Shown: piece after piece, positions 26,418 to 38,274 of the stretch
Layout: every line of letters starts with the position of its first letter
Numbering within the stretch: position 1 is the stretch's first letter
Assembly: GCA_034509925.1 (NCBI GenBank)
Contig: CM067529.1
Span: forward strand, 13,305,501-13,369,500
Origin: Hirudinaria manillensis
Lineage: Eukaryota; Annelida; Clitellata; Hirudinida; Hirudinidae
Reading direction: 5' to 3'
Length of the DNA: 64,000 nucleotides
Made by a program: the position numbers and the translations under genes
The notes under the pieces: generated by a model
Seen by the model: only the letters and a program-made list of their open reading frames with translations
What the model was told of the DNA's origin: nothing
Database searches by the model: none

Positions 26418-29400
26418 TCAAAGTCGACGACTTTTGTAATAAAGGAAGGACGAAAACATTAAAAGGGTTAGAAATAACAGCAACATGTACAACAAGAAGT
26501 ATTTCTTGCGAGTTTTGCTCTCGTCACCCCAATGCCACAACGTAGTGAAAGAAAAACTCTCTGAAAATTGAAACAATTTTCATTAGAATGCCTGTAAAAT
26601 ATGTAAAATATAATTGATAATGTTTAATCTCGGGTTATACAGCACGAGATTATCGTTTAATTTAGATTATCAATTAAAAATTAATATTTAAAGGTGTTCA
26701 AGATTTTGAATTTATTCGGAATATAATCTCGTATACCTATGCAGGCTTTGTCTTCTAAGCTGACGTATCCAGTTCCACATTTACACTTATATCCTCCAAA
26801 TGAATTGAAGCAAAACTTTTTAAAAAGGCACAATTTTTCATCGATGCATTCATCGATATCTGAAGAAATCATGGAAAAATTATAATGCTGGGTAGCTGCT
26901 TAAGTCCAGGATGAGCAAAACAAGAAAATGGAAAAGCTATTGATGAGATTTGTCATAAATGTGAATAATATTACTGTGAATATATCGCCTAATTAGATAA
27001 ATATTTTAATCTGTTTTAAAAAACCTTTGTTATCGCTATCATCAAATTTCTCCAAAGTATCCTAATTACTAATTAAACTATTTTCTACGAATTTTATGAA
27101 TACTCATACCAATACTCAGAAATTATTAATTAATTAACTTAATTTCATTTCATTTCTGTAAAGTATTTGTACAAATTGGAAAGCATCATTGACCAGTGCA
27201 TGTTCCAGAAGATGTTTCAGTGTAACCAGGTCCGCATGTACATTGGTAAGAGCCAGGAGTATTGAGACAGTATTTTTTCAGGAATTCCTTGCAAGGGTTG
27301 GTACCCATACTACATTCGTCAATGTCTAAGAATTAAGAAAAAATTGCACCTTTATAATACAGAGTTCTTAAATTGTAACTTATAAATTCATATAAATAAC
27401 TACCTAACTATTGCAATTAGACAGAAATAATTCAATACTCGCCAATACAGTTTAGGATGTTATCCATCTTAAAGCCATCCTTGCATTCGCAAATGGATTG
27501 TGTTGATTCAATATCAAACACGTTCTTTTCTCGGCACTTCACCTGTCCACAGTTTCCGTTGTTCAAAGAACAGTCTAAGGCCAATAACCGACGGTTAGAC
27601 TTGTGCCAATATATGCCATGAGATAGAACAGGGGGGGATATTTTTAATTAATTGTAAATATGTGCAATTAGGTTAGAGTTAAGACCAAGGCTTAGTGTTA
27701 GGGTTAGGGTTAGGGTTAGGGTTAGGTTTAGGGTTACGCCTAGGTTTACGGATTGGTTTACGGTTAGGTTTAAGATCTAAGGTTAGGGATAGGGCTAGGG
27801 TTGGGGCTACGGTAAGGGTTAGGCTTAGGGTTAGGGCTTGGGTTAGAGTTAGACTTAAGTTTAAGACCTTGGGCTATGGTATTAAAAGGCGTGTTAGGGT
27901 TAATAATTAAATAAGTTGGAACAAAATATTAATAAGATCATCGGTTCATAACAACTTCCTCTTCTCTTTTCCCAAATAATTTGAAATTTAAGAAATAATA
28001 GATTATATCTGAAAATCACTAATTAGTTTCACCAATTGTTTCACATTTGTATCCTTTTCTGCCTTCTGGACAGATTGAGCATTCGTTTTGTTCGTAGATA
28101 CATTTCCAAGCAGGATTGATCAGATACATATTCTTTTGGAATATTTCTAATAAGTGCAAAAATTTTCAATATTAATTCTTCTGCCCTTTATTTATTAAAA
28201 TCAGAAACCAATGCAAAATATGGTTCCATATAGTAATATTTCGGTTGAATGAATATTTCCTTAAAAACCTTTGATGGTTTCTGCATAATAAACACAAAAT
28301 CAGTAGTTTTGAAACTCTCGCTCGATCGACATCATTAAATCAATTTAAAGAAACTTTTCTTTCTGATTTCGATTAGTTTCATTTTACAATTTTAAATTTG
28401 TTTCTTTTTTTAACCCTACATTGGATCCAACAGCCCTTACTTTGTGAATAGACGCCAAAAACATTCCCCTTCCCACAAAACTGATATCTTATCCCACAAG
28501 TCACGTTGCAATGTACCAAATCGACTTGAAGGAGCGAAGTCAAAGTTGTTACACAAAGGCAATGTTCCTCCTGTTAAAATTTAAATCTATTTAGCTAGGA
28601 AACGTGTAAAACGGACATTTAATACATTTTTCCAAGCAGTGAAAACTGTGAGGGATGCACGTGTTATTTCCATTTACTTCTTTGTTGTTTCGAAAGCAAG
28701 CTTCCGCGGGATTTATAATTTAACTTTAATTCTTTCATTATAATTAACATTCGGTTTGTTGTCTTGTGGTCAGGCTTGTAGCCTGTGCCCTGTTTTTAAT
28801 TGTGTTCATACATTAAATAGTCTATTTTAAATTAAATGAATTTTAATTAAGCATTGCAACTTTGAAAGATTAACCTGTAATACTTTATGTAATAACATAT
28901 AAAAAAAGGTTGATGTATACAAAGGATATAATATATTTTAATAATATACTTATATGAAGATATATTTTCTTGATTGTGATTCAAAACATGATTTATTAAA
29001 AGCTCACCATGTTAAACCCAAAATAAAACGACTTCCGGCATTTTACCGAGCATTCCACAAGCAATGACACAGCGCTCGTTTTTTCTAGATTTCTATTTTT
29101 GAAGCAACCAATGAAATATTCCGCTCTAGTTTCTGAAACTTGACAGCTCTTTGACACTTTTGTGCATGAAGTTGAAAGCATTACAATAGACTTACCATAA
29201 CCTAAAATGTTTATTTTGTCTATTCCACCCCATTTGTCATCTATGACTATAACTCTGCCAAATCTGTTGCAAGCATAACGCTGCTCCTTTCCAGAAATAA
29301 TGAAAGGATCGCATTCTTCAATAACATCCACATATTTGTACAAGAGGATTCTTTTAGATGTTACCTCCGCTTCAAGGAAATCAAATTTCAAATTGGCTAA

Positions 29401-29688
29401 GAAAAGCAGAACAGATATTATTGAAAATAACAATATCTTACTCGTATATGTGATGTAAATGTAGTTTATAAAGTGATGCATCAATAAGTCAATTACTAAT
29501 TTATTCATATTCTTTCCTGCAATTTTACTGAAATTCTTGGTTCTCAAAGATTCCCCGTCTTCCATATAGTAATATTCCGGTTTGACGAATATTTCATATA
29601 AAACGTGTGAAATTCCTTCACGAGATATAAGCAATAAAATTAACATAACAACGTCTGAACAAATTAACAGTTTGATCACTTGTCCCAT
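26418..29688 (-). CDS. WE4: short-form WSC/EGF receptor-like protein, intact copy
   Basis: Nine exons: 29688-29442, 29396-29196, 29132-29008, 28570-28441, 28146-28033, 27574-27443, 27325-27194, 26859-26737, 26560-26418. Phases agree, giving 448 aa. The start is the Met of MGQVIKLLICSD, which directly precedes the signal helix; an in-frame codon 19 positions upstream is less likely. Domains: discoidin-like (about 30-150, including YYYMEDGES and ACNRFGRVIVIDDKWGG), WSC (about 150-234), two EGFs, and two cbEGFs starting DIDEC. TM is at 422-443 and the tail is five residues (KSRRL). Introns 1 and 2 are only 45 and 63 nt and in frame, so the region looks like one 249-codon frame. WE7 and WE8 have stop-bearing introns where intron 2 falls. 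The exon 6 donor is GC. Confidence 0.85.
27669..27900. repeat. Telomere-like (TTAGGG)n tract in WE4
   Basis: Starts with pure gggtta units near 27694 and degenerates to the right. It lies in the intron between EGF exons 5 and 6. The same intron of WE5 and WE6 has a longer, more degenerate version. Confidence 0.85.
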
Positions 29689-30037
29689 GACATAAACTTT
29701 GCTTTCGCGATTAAAGAAGAAATAAATAAACAGAAACGTCACCAATATCCAGTAAATAACGCTTTACGAATGCGACCGTTTCACTAACAACCACACGGAT
29801 AAACCATCTTATGATTCAGTAAAAATTACTTCAAATATTGAAACACACGTACAATATACGTACGTACAACAAACTTTAAATTTATTTCTAATTCAAAATC
29901 ATCCTACTTAATAAGAACAAACACCTCAAAATCAAAACGCAATTCAATTCTGAAGATTTCGAAATCAATCAAACATTTTTTTCCATTTTATTTCCAGAAT
30001 AAACTATGTACAGATTAAACATCATTCATTATATTTA

Positions 30038-30283
<246 letters not shown>

Positions 30284-32247
30284 CTTCTTCTTCTCGGTGT
30301 CTCAGCCGGTGATGAATGAATGCTGAGCACTACCAGTGCTCTCAGCGATTCATCAAAGAACTTTCCGAAGAAATTATTATTATTATTATTACTTATTTAT
30401 TATTATGAGCATCAAGTTGGATGGATAGAAGTTATTCTAAATATTACGGTACCGATGCAGATACATTCCCATTTATTCGGACCAACAATGCTAATGTTTC
30501 TCGTCTAATTGCATAATAGGTGCCATAACAGATTGACTCATCTGAAAACTTATGCCACTTAAGTGATCAACTAATCAATTTGACTATTAACCAAGTAATT
30601 TCCTCAACAAGTTCATTTATTTAAAACTTATCATATTTATTTCATAGGCGAGGATCTGAGATTTTTTGGTAATTATTACAATATTGACGATTTTTGAATT
30701 ATTGTTTATTTTTTGTTTCTATTGTTTATTCAATTGGGATTATACTACTAGTTTATCTTGGCCAAAAAACCATTAGCACGATGAGAAAAGCAACGAAAAG
30801 CTTTGAATTGTTTTTCTTTTATTAATAAACAATTTATTCTTAAAAGGCACTAAATGTTTTAAGCCTTGAATACAATTTCTTAAAGAGCCTAACAATAAGT
30901 GAGTGAGTCCTAGCAATGCTTCAACTTAAATCAAACAATGTAATTAGCCAATAAGTGCTTCTAATCACTTCAAAGTCGACGACTTTTGTAATAAAGGAAG
31001 GACGAAAACATTAAAAGGGTTAGAAATAACAGCAACATGTACAACAAGAAGTATTTCTTGCGAGTTTTGCTCTCGTCACCCCAGTGCCACAACGTAGTGA
31101 AAGAAAAACTCTCTGAAAATTGAAACAATTTTCATTAGAATGCCTGTAAAACATGTAAAATATAATTGATAATGTTTAATCTCGGGTTATACAGCACGAG
31201 ATTATCGTTTAATTTAGATTATCAATTAAAAATTAATATTTAAAGGTGTTCAAGATTTTGAATTTATTCGGAATATAATCTCGTATACCTATGCAGGCTT
31301 TGTCTTCTAAGCTGACGTATCCAGTTCCACATTTACACTTATATCCTCCAAATGAATTGAAGCAAAACTTTTTAAAAAGGCACAATTTTTCATCGATGCA
31401 TTCATCGATATCTGAAGAAAGCATGGAAAAATTATAATGCTGGGTAGCTGCTTAAGTCCAGGATGAGCAAAACAAGAAAATGGAAAAGCTATTGATGAGA
31501 TTTGTCATAAATGTGAATAATATTACTGTGAATATATCCCCTAATTAGATAAATATTTTAAATGCAATTAAAATAAATATTTTAATCTGTTTTAAAACAC
31601 CTTTGTTCTCGCTATCATCAAATTTCTCCAAAGTATCCTAATTCCTAATTAAACTATTTTCTACGAATTTTATGAATACTCATACCAATACTCAGAAATT
31701 ATTAATTAATTAACTTAATTTCATTTCATTTCTGTAAAGTATTTGCACAAATTGGAAAGCATCATTGACCAATGCATGTTCCAGAAATAGTTTCATTGAA
31801 ACCAGGTCCGCATGTACATTGGTAAGAGCCAGGAGTATTGAGACAGTATTTTTTCAGGAAATCCATGCAAGGGTTAGTACCCATACTACATTCGTCAATG
31901 TCTAAGAATTAAGAAAAAAATTGCACCTTTATGATAGACAATTCCTAAATTGTAACTTGTAAATTCATATAAATAACAACCTAACTATTGCAATTATAAA
32001 GAAATAATTCAATACTCGCCAATACAGTTTAGGATGTTATCCATCATAAAGCCATCCTTGCATTCGCAAGTGGATTGTGTTGACTCAATGTCAAAAACGT
32101 TCTTTTCTCTGCACTGCATGTGTCCACAGTTTCCGTTGTTCAAAGAACAGTCTAAGGCCAATAACCGACGGTTAGACTTGTGCCAATATATGCCATATGA
32201 TAGAACAAGGAGGGATATTTATAATTAATTGTAAATATGTGCAATTA

Positions 32248-32585
32248 GGTTAGAGTTAAGACCAAGGCTTAGTGTTAGAGTTAGGGTTAGGATAAGGGCT
32301 AGGGTTGGGGCTATGATAAGGGTTAGGTTTAGGGTTACGCCTAGGTTTGCGGTTAGGTTTAAGATCTAGGGTTAGGGTCAGGGATAGGGCTAGGGTTAGT
32401 GTTGGGGCTATTGTTAGGCTTGTTAAGGTCAGGATTAGGATTATGGCTAGAATTGGGGCTATGGTTAGGGTTAGGGCTTGGATTACGGTTAGCTTTAAGA
32501 TGTAGGGTTAGGGATAGGGCTAAGGTTAGTGACGGGGCTAGTGTTATAGTTAGGCTTAAGATTAAGACCTTGGGTTATGTTATTA
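32248..32585. repeat. Telomere-like degenerate tract in WE5
   Basis: Units related to TTAGGG (gggttagggctaggg and similar) in the same intron as the WE4 tract, longer and more diverged. Confidence 0.8.
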
Positions 32586-33565
32586 AAAGGCGTGTTGTTT
32601 GTTAATGATTAATTAATTTGGAACAAAAAATATTAATAGTATCATCGGTTCATAACAACTTCCTCTTCTCTTTTCCCAAATAATTTAAAAATTAAGAAAT
32701 AATAGATTTTATCTGAAAATCACTAATTAGTTTCACCAATTGTTTCACATTTGTATCCTTTTCTGCCTTCTGGACAGATTGAGCATTCGTTTTGTTCGTA
32801 GATACATTTCCAAGTGGGATTGATCAGGTGCATATTCTTTTGGAATATTTCTAATAAGTGCAAAAATTTTCAATATTACCAATGCAAAATATGGTTCCAT
32901 ATAGTAATATTTCGGTTGCATGAATATTTCCTATGTAAACGTTTGATGGTTTCTGCATAATAATTCAGCATTTTTGAAACTCTCGCTCGATCGACATCAT
33001 TAAATCAATTTAAAGAAACTTTTCTTTCTGATTTCGATTAGTTTCATTTTACAATTTTAAATTTGTTTCTTTTTTTAACCCTACATTGGATCCAACAGCC
33101 CTTACTTTGTGAATAGACGCCAAAAACATTCCCCTTCCCACAAAACTGATATCTTAACCCACAAGTCACGTTGCAATGTACCAAATCGACTTGAAGAAGC
33201 GAAGTCAAAGTTGTAATACAAAGGCAATGTTCCACCTGTTAAAATTTAAATCTATTTAGCTAGAAAACGTGTAAAACGGACATTTAATACATTTTTCCAA
33301 GCGGTGAAAACTGTGAGGGATGCACGTGTTATTTCCATTTACTTCTTTGTTGTTTCGAAAGCAAGCTTCCGCGGGATTTATAATTTAACTTTAATTCTTT
33401 CATTATAATTAACATTCGGTTTGTTGTCTTGTGGTCAGGCTTGTAGCCTGTGCCCTGTTTTTAAGTGTGTTCATACATTAAATAGTCAATTTTAAATTAA
33501 ATGAATGTTAATTAAGCATTGCAAGTTTGAAAGATTAACCTGTAATACTTTATGTAATAACATAT

Positions 33566-33787
33566 TGTTGGATCCCTGACATTAATTAATTAATTGAATA
33601 ATTAATTAATTAAGTTTAGTTAATATTCAGTATCTTTTATTTCGAAGTCGTATCTAGCGATTCAAGTCATTAAGCAATTCCGATCAGGACAAGCAATCGA
33701 CCAAATCGTCCAGCCGTAGTTACCATTAGTTAAATCCAATAAAGATATCCTTACGTTAATTAATTCATCAGACCCCGGGTTACAACA
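33566..33787. mobile_element. Solo LTR, second subfamily, in WE5 intron 3
   Basis: Begins TGTTGGATCCCTGAC and ends CCGGGTTACAACA, 222 bp, with atat direct repeats at 33562-33565 and 33788-33791. The paralogous WE4 intron reads straight through with one atat, so this is a clean empty-site/filled-site pair. Confidence 0.88.
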
Positions 33788-34579
33788 ATATAAAAAAGGT
33801 TGATGTATACAAAGGATATAATATATTTTAATAATATACTTATATGAGGATATATTTTCTTGATTGTGATTCAAAACATGATTTATTAAAAGCTCACCAT
33901 GTTATACCCAAAATAAAACGACTTCCGGCATTTTACCGAACATTCCACAAGCAATGACACAGGGTTCGTTTTTTCTGGATTTCTATTTTTGAAGCATCCA
34001 ATGAAATATTCCGCTCTAGTTTCTGAAACATGACAGCTCTTTGACACTTTCTTGCATGAAGTTGAAAGCATTACAATAGACTTACCATAACCTAAAATGC
34101 TTATTTTGTCTATTCCACCCCATTTGTCATCTATAACTATAACTCTGCCAAATCTGTTGCAAGCATAACGCTGCTCCTTTCCAAAAATTTTGAAAGGATC
34201 GCATTTATCAAAAACGTCCACATATTTGTACAAGAGGATTCTTTTAGATGTTACCTCCGCTTCAAGGAAATCAAATTTCAAATTTGGCTAAGAAAAGCAG
34301 AACGGATGTTATTGAAAATAACAATATCTTACTCGTATATGTGATGTCGATGTAGTTTATAAAGTGATGCATCAATAAGTCAATTACTAATTTATTCATA
34401 TTCTTTCCTGCAATTTTACTGAAATTCTTGGTTCTAAAGGATTCCCCCTCTTCCATATAATAATATTCTGCTTTGATGAATATATCATATAAAAGGTGTG
34501 TATTTCCTTCACGAGATATAAGCAATAAAATTAACATAACAACGTCTGAACAAATTAACAGTTTGATCACTTGTCCCAT

Positions 34580-35358
34580 GACATAAACTTTGCTTTCGCG
34601 ATTAAAGAAGAAATAAATAAACAGAAACGTCACCAACATCCAGTAAATAACGCTTTACGAATGCGACCGTTTCACTAACAACCACACGGATAAACCATCT
34701 TATGATTCAATAAACATTATCTCAAATATTGAAACACACATTATTACTATTATTATTTATTTATTTCTGGAATAACGAATATGGAGATTAAGCATCATGT
34801 ACTTCTATGAGCATCAAGTAGGATGGTCAGAAGTAATTCTAAATGTTACGGCACCGATGGAGATTCTTCCCATTCATTCGGACCACCAATGATAATGTTT
34901 CTCATCTAATTGCATAATAGGTGCCATAACAGATTGACGCATCTGAAAACCTTTTACCACTTAAGTGATCAACTAATCGATTTTACTATTAACCAAATAA
35001 TTTCCTCATCAAGTTTATTTATTTAAAACTTATATTTATTTCATAGTCGAAGATCTGAGATTTTTTGGTAATTATTACAATATAGACGATTTTTGAATTA
35101 TTGTTTTTTTTTTCTATTGTTTTTTGAATTTGGATTATACTACTAGTTTATCTTGGCCAAAAAACTTAGCACGATGAGAAAAGCAACGAAAAGCTTTGAA
35201 TTGTTTTTCTTTTATTAATAAACAATTTGTTCTTAAAAGGCACTAAATGTTTTAAGCCTTGAATCCAATTTCTTAAAGAGCCTAACAATAAATTAGTCCT
35301 AGCAATGCTTCAACTTAAATCAAACAATGTAATTAGCCAATAAGTGCTTCTAATCACT
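34580..35358. other. Intergenic spacer WE5-WE6
   Basis: Copy of the spacer found after WE4 and WE6, with a short ATT run. It includes the junction of units 2 and 3 near 35049. Confidence 0.5.
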
Positions 35359-36629
35359 TCAAAGTCGACGTTTTTTGTAATAAAGGAAGGACGAAAACAT
35401 TGAAAGGGTTAGAAATAACAGCAACATGTACAACAAGAAGTATTTCTTGCGAGTTTTGCTCTCGTCACCCCAATGCCACAACGTAGTGAAAGAAAAACTC
35501 TCTGAAAATTGAAACAATTTTCATTAGAATGCCTGTAAAACATGTGAAATATAATTGATAATGTTTAATCTCGGGTTATACAGCACGAGATTATCGTTTA
35601 ATTTAGATTATCAATTAAAAATTAATATTTAAAGGTGTTCAAGATTTTGAATTTATTCGGAATATAATCTCGTATACCTATGCAGGCTTTGTCTTCTAAG
35701 CTGACGTATCCAGTTCCACATTTACACTTATATCCTCCAAATGAATTGAAGCAAAACTTTTTAAAAAGGCACAATTTTTCATCGATGCATTCATCGATAT
35801 CTGAAGAAATCATGGAAAAATTATAATGCTGGGTAGCTGCTTAAGTCCAGGATGAGCAAAACAAGAAAATGGAAAAGCTATTGATGAGATTTGTCATAAA
35901 TGTGAATAATATTACTGTGAATATATCGCCTTATTAGATAAATATTTTAAATACAATTAAAATAAATATTTTAATCTGTTTTAAAAAACCTTTGTTATCG
36001 CTATCATCAAATTTCTCCAAAGTATCCTAATTAATAATTAAACTATTTTCTACGAATTTTATGAATACTCATACCAATACTCAGAAATTATTAAATAATT
36101 AACTTAATTTCATTTCATTTCTGTAAAGTAATTGCACAAATTGGAAAGCATCATTGACCAGTGCATGTTCCAGAAGAAGTTTCAGTGTAACCAGGTCCGC
36201 ATGTACATTGGTAAGAGCCAGGAGTATTGAGACAGTATTTCTTCAGGAATTCCTTGCAAGGGTTAGTACCCATACTACATTCGTCAATGTCTAAGAATTA
36301 AGAAAAAATTGCACCTTTATAATACAGAGTTCCTAAATTGTAACTTATAAATTCATATAAATAACTACCTAACTATTGCAATTATAAAGAAATAATTCAA
36401 TACTCGCCAATGCAGTTTAAGATATTATCCATCATAAAGCCATCCTTGCATTCGCAAGTGGATTGTGTTGCCTCAATATCAAACACATTTTTTTCTCGGC
36501 ACTGCATGTATCCACAGTTTCCGTTGTTCAAAGAACAGTCTAAGGCCAATAACCGACGGTTAGACTTGTGCCCAAATATGCCGATAGAACAAGGAGGGAT
36601 ATTTTTAATTAATTGTAAATATGTGCAAT

Positions 36630-36960
36630 TAGGTTAGAGTTAAGACCAAGGCTTAGTGTTAGAGTTAGGCTTCGGATAAGGGCTTTGGTTGGGGCTATGG
36701 TTAGGGTTAGGTTTAGGGTTACGCCTAGGGTTAGGGCTTGGTTTACGGTTAGATCTAGGGTTAGGGATATGGCTAGGGTTAGTGATGGGGCTAGTGTTAT
36801 GGCTTTCTAGGGTTATGGTTAGGGTTAGGATTAGGGCTAGAGTTGGGGCTATGCTTAGGGTTAGGGCTTGGTTTAAGATCTATGTTTAGGGATAGGGCTT
36901 GGGTTAGTGTTGGGGAAGTGTTATGGCTTGGGTTAGAGTTAGGCTTAAGGATATGGTATT
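36630..36960. repeat. Telomere-like degenerate tract in WE6
   Basis: TTAGGG-related units in the intron between exons 5 and 6, matching the position in WE4 and WE5. Confidence 0.8.
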
Positions 36961-38016
36961 AAAAGTCGAGTTGTTTGTTAGTGATTGATTAATTTGGAAC
37001 AAAATATTAATAAGATCATCGGTTCTTAACAACTTCCTCTTCTCTTTTCCAAATTAATTTGAAATTTAAGAAATAATTGATTTTTTCTGAAATTCAATAA
37101 TTAGTTTCACCAATTGTTTCACATTTGTATCCTTTTCTGCCTTCTGGACAGATTGAGCATTCGTTTTGTTCGTAGATACATTTCCAAGCAGGATTGATCA
37201 GATACATATTCTTTTGGAATATTTCTAATAAGTGCAAAAACTTTCAATATTAATTCTTCTGCCCTTTATTTATTAAAATCAGAAACCAATGCAAAATATG
37301 GTTCCATATAGTAATATTTCGGTTGAATGAATATTTCCTATGTAAACGTTTGATGGTTTCTGCATAATAAACACAAAATCAGCAGTTTTGAAACTCGCGC
37401 TCGATCGACATCATTAAATCAATTTAAAGAAACTTTTCTTTCTGATTTCGATTAGTTTCATTTTACAATTTTAAATTTGTTTCTTTTTTTAACCCTACTT
37501 TGGATCCAACAGCCCTTACTTTGTGAATAGACGCCAAAAACATTCCCCTTCCCACAAAACTGATATCTTATCCCACAAGTCACGTTGCAATGTACCAAAT
37601 CGACTTGAAGGAGCGATGTCAAAGTTGTTATACAAAGGCAATGTTCGTCCTGTTAAAATTTAAATCTATTTAGCTAGGAAACGTGTAAAACGGACATTTA
37701 ATACATTTTTCCAAGCGGTGTAAACTGTGAGGTGTTCACGTGTTATTTCCATTTACTGCTTTGTTGTTTCGAAAGCAAGCTTCCGCGGGGTTTATAATTT
37801 AACTCTAATTCTTTCATTATAACCAACATTCAGTTTGTTGTCTTGTTGCCAGGCTTATAGCCTGTGCCCTGTTTTTAAGTGTTTTTATGCATTAAATAGT
37901 TAGATTTAAATTAAATGAATTTTAATTAAGCATTGCAAGTTTGAAAGAATAACCTGTAATACTTTATGTAATAACATATTTTAAAAAAAGGCTGATTTAT
38001 ATAAAGGATATAATAT

Positions 38017-38239
38017 TGTTGGATCCCTGACATTAATCATAAATCGATTAGTTAATGTTAATTAAGTTAATATTCGGAATCTTTTATTCGGAAGACGTGT
38101 CTAACGATTCCATTAATTAAGTAGTTCCGATCGGGACAGCAATTGCAATCGACCAAATCGTCCAGCCGTATTTGTCATTGGTTAATTCCAATGAAGTTAT
38201 CCTTACGTTAATTAATTCATCAGACCCCGGGTTACAACA
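38017..38239. mobile_element. Solo LTR, second subfamily, in WE6 intron 3
   Basis: TGTTGGATCCCTGAC...GGGTTACAACA, with atat on both sides (38013-38016, 38240-38243). Same subfamily and orientation as the WE5 copy but at a different position in the paralogous intron. The WE4 intron shows the empty site (ggatataatatatttt). Confidence 0.87.
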
Positions 38240-38274
38240 ATATATTTTAATAAGATACGTATATGAGAGTATAT

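Larger units (their letters stand above)
30970..34579 (-). pseudogene. WE5: WSC/EGF receptor-like copy with exon 2 frameshift
   Basis: Exons by alignment to WE4: 34579-34333, 34287-34086, 34022-33898, 33235-33106, 32850-32737, 32151-32020, 31901-31770, 31411-31289, 31112-30970. Every splice site and phase is kept, but exon 2 has one extra A near its start (CCAAATTTG against CCAATTTG in WE4). This shifts the frame to an early TGA. All later exons are open and closely match WE4, including the TM exon. A cryptic acceptor 27 nt into exon 2 (ccttgaag) would restore the frame with loss of about nine residues, so the gene may still work. Otherwise it is a young pseudogene. Confidence 0.65.
30653..35048. 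repeat. Tandem duplication unit 2 (contains WE5)
   Basis: Direct repeat of unit 1 and unit 3, with colinear exons, introns and flanks. It holds a 222-bp solo LTR at 33566-33787 that is absent from the same intron of unit 1. Confidence 0.85.

Noticed and set aside
27669-27900. A true chromosome end
   Set aside because: Degenerate units, internal position and unique sequence on both sides show an interstitial tract.
27695-27910. Leu/Gly-Arg repetitive frames in the TTAGGG-like tracts
   Set aside because: Translation of the hexamer repeat inside an intron.
28996-29745. A single 249-residue exon for WE4
   Set aside because: Exon 1, 2 and 3 borders are fixed by phase-matched splice sites; WE7 and WE8 introns at the matching position of intron 2 contain stops.
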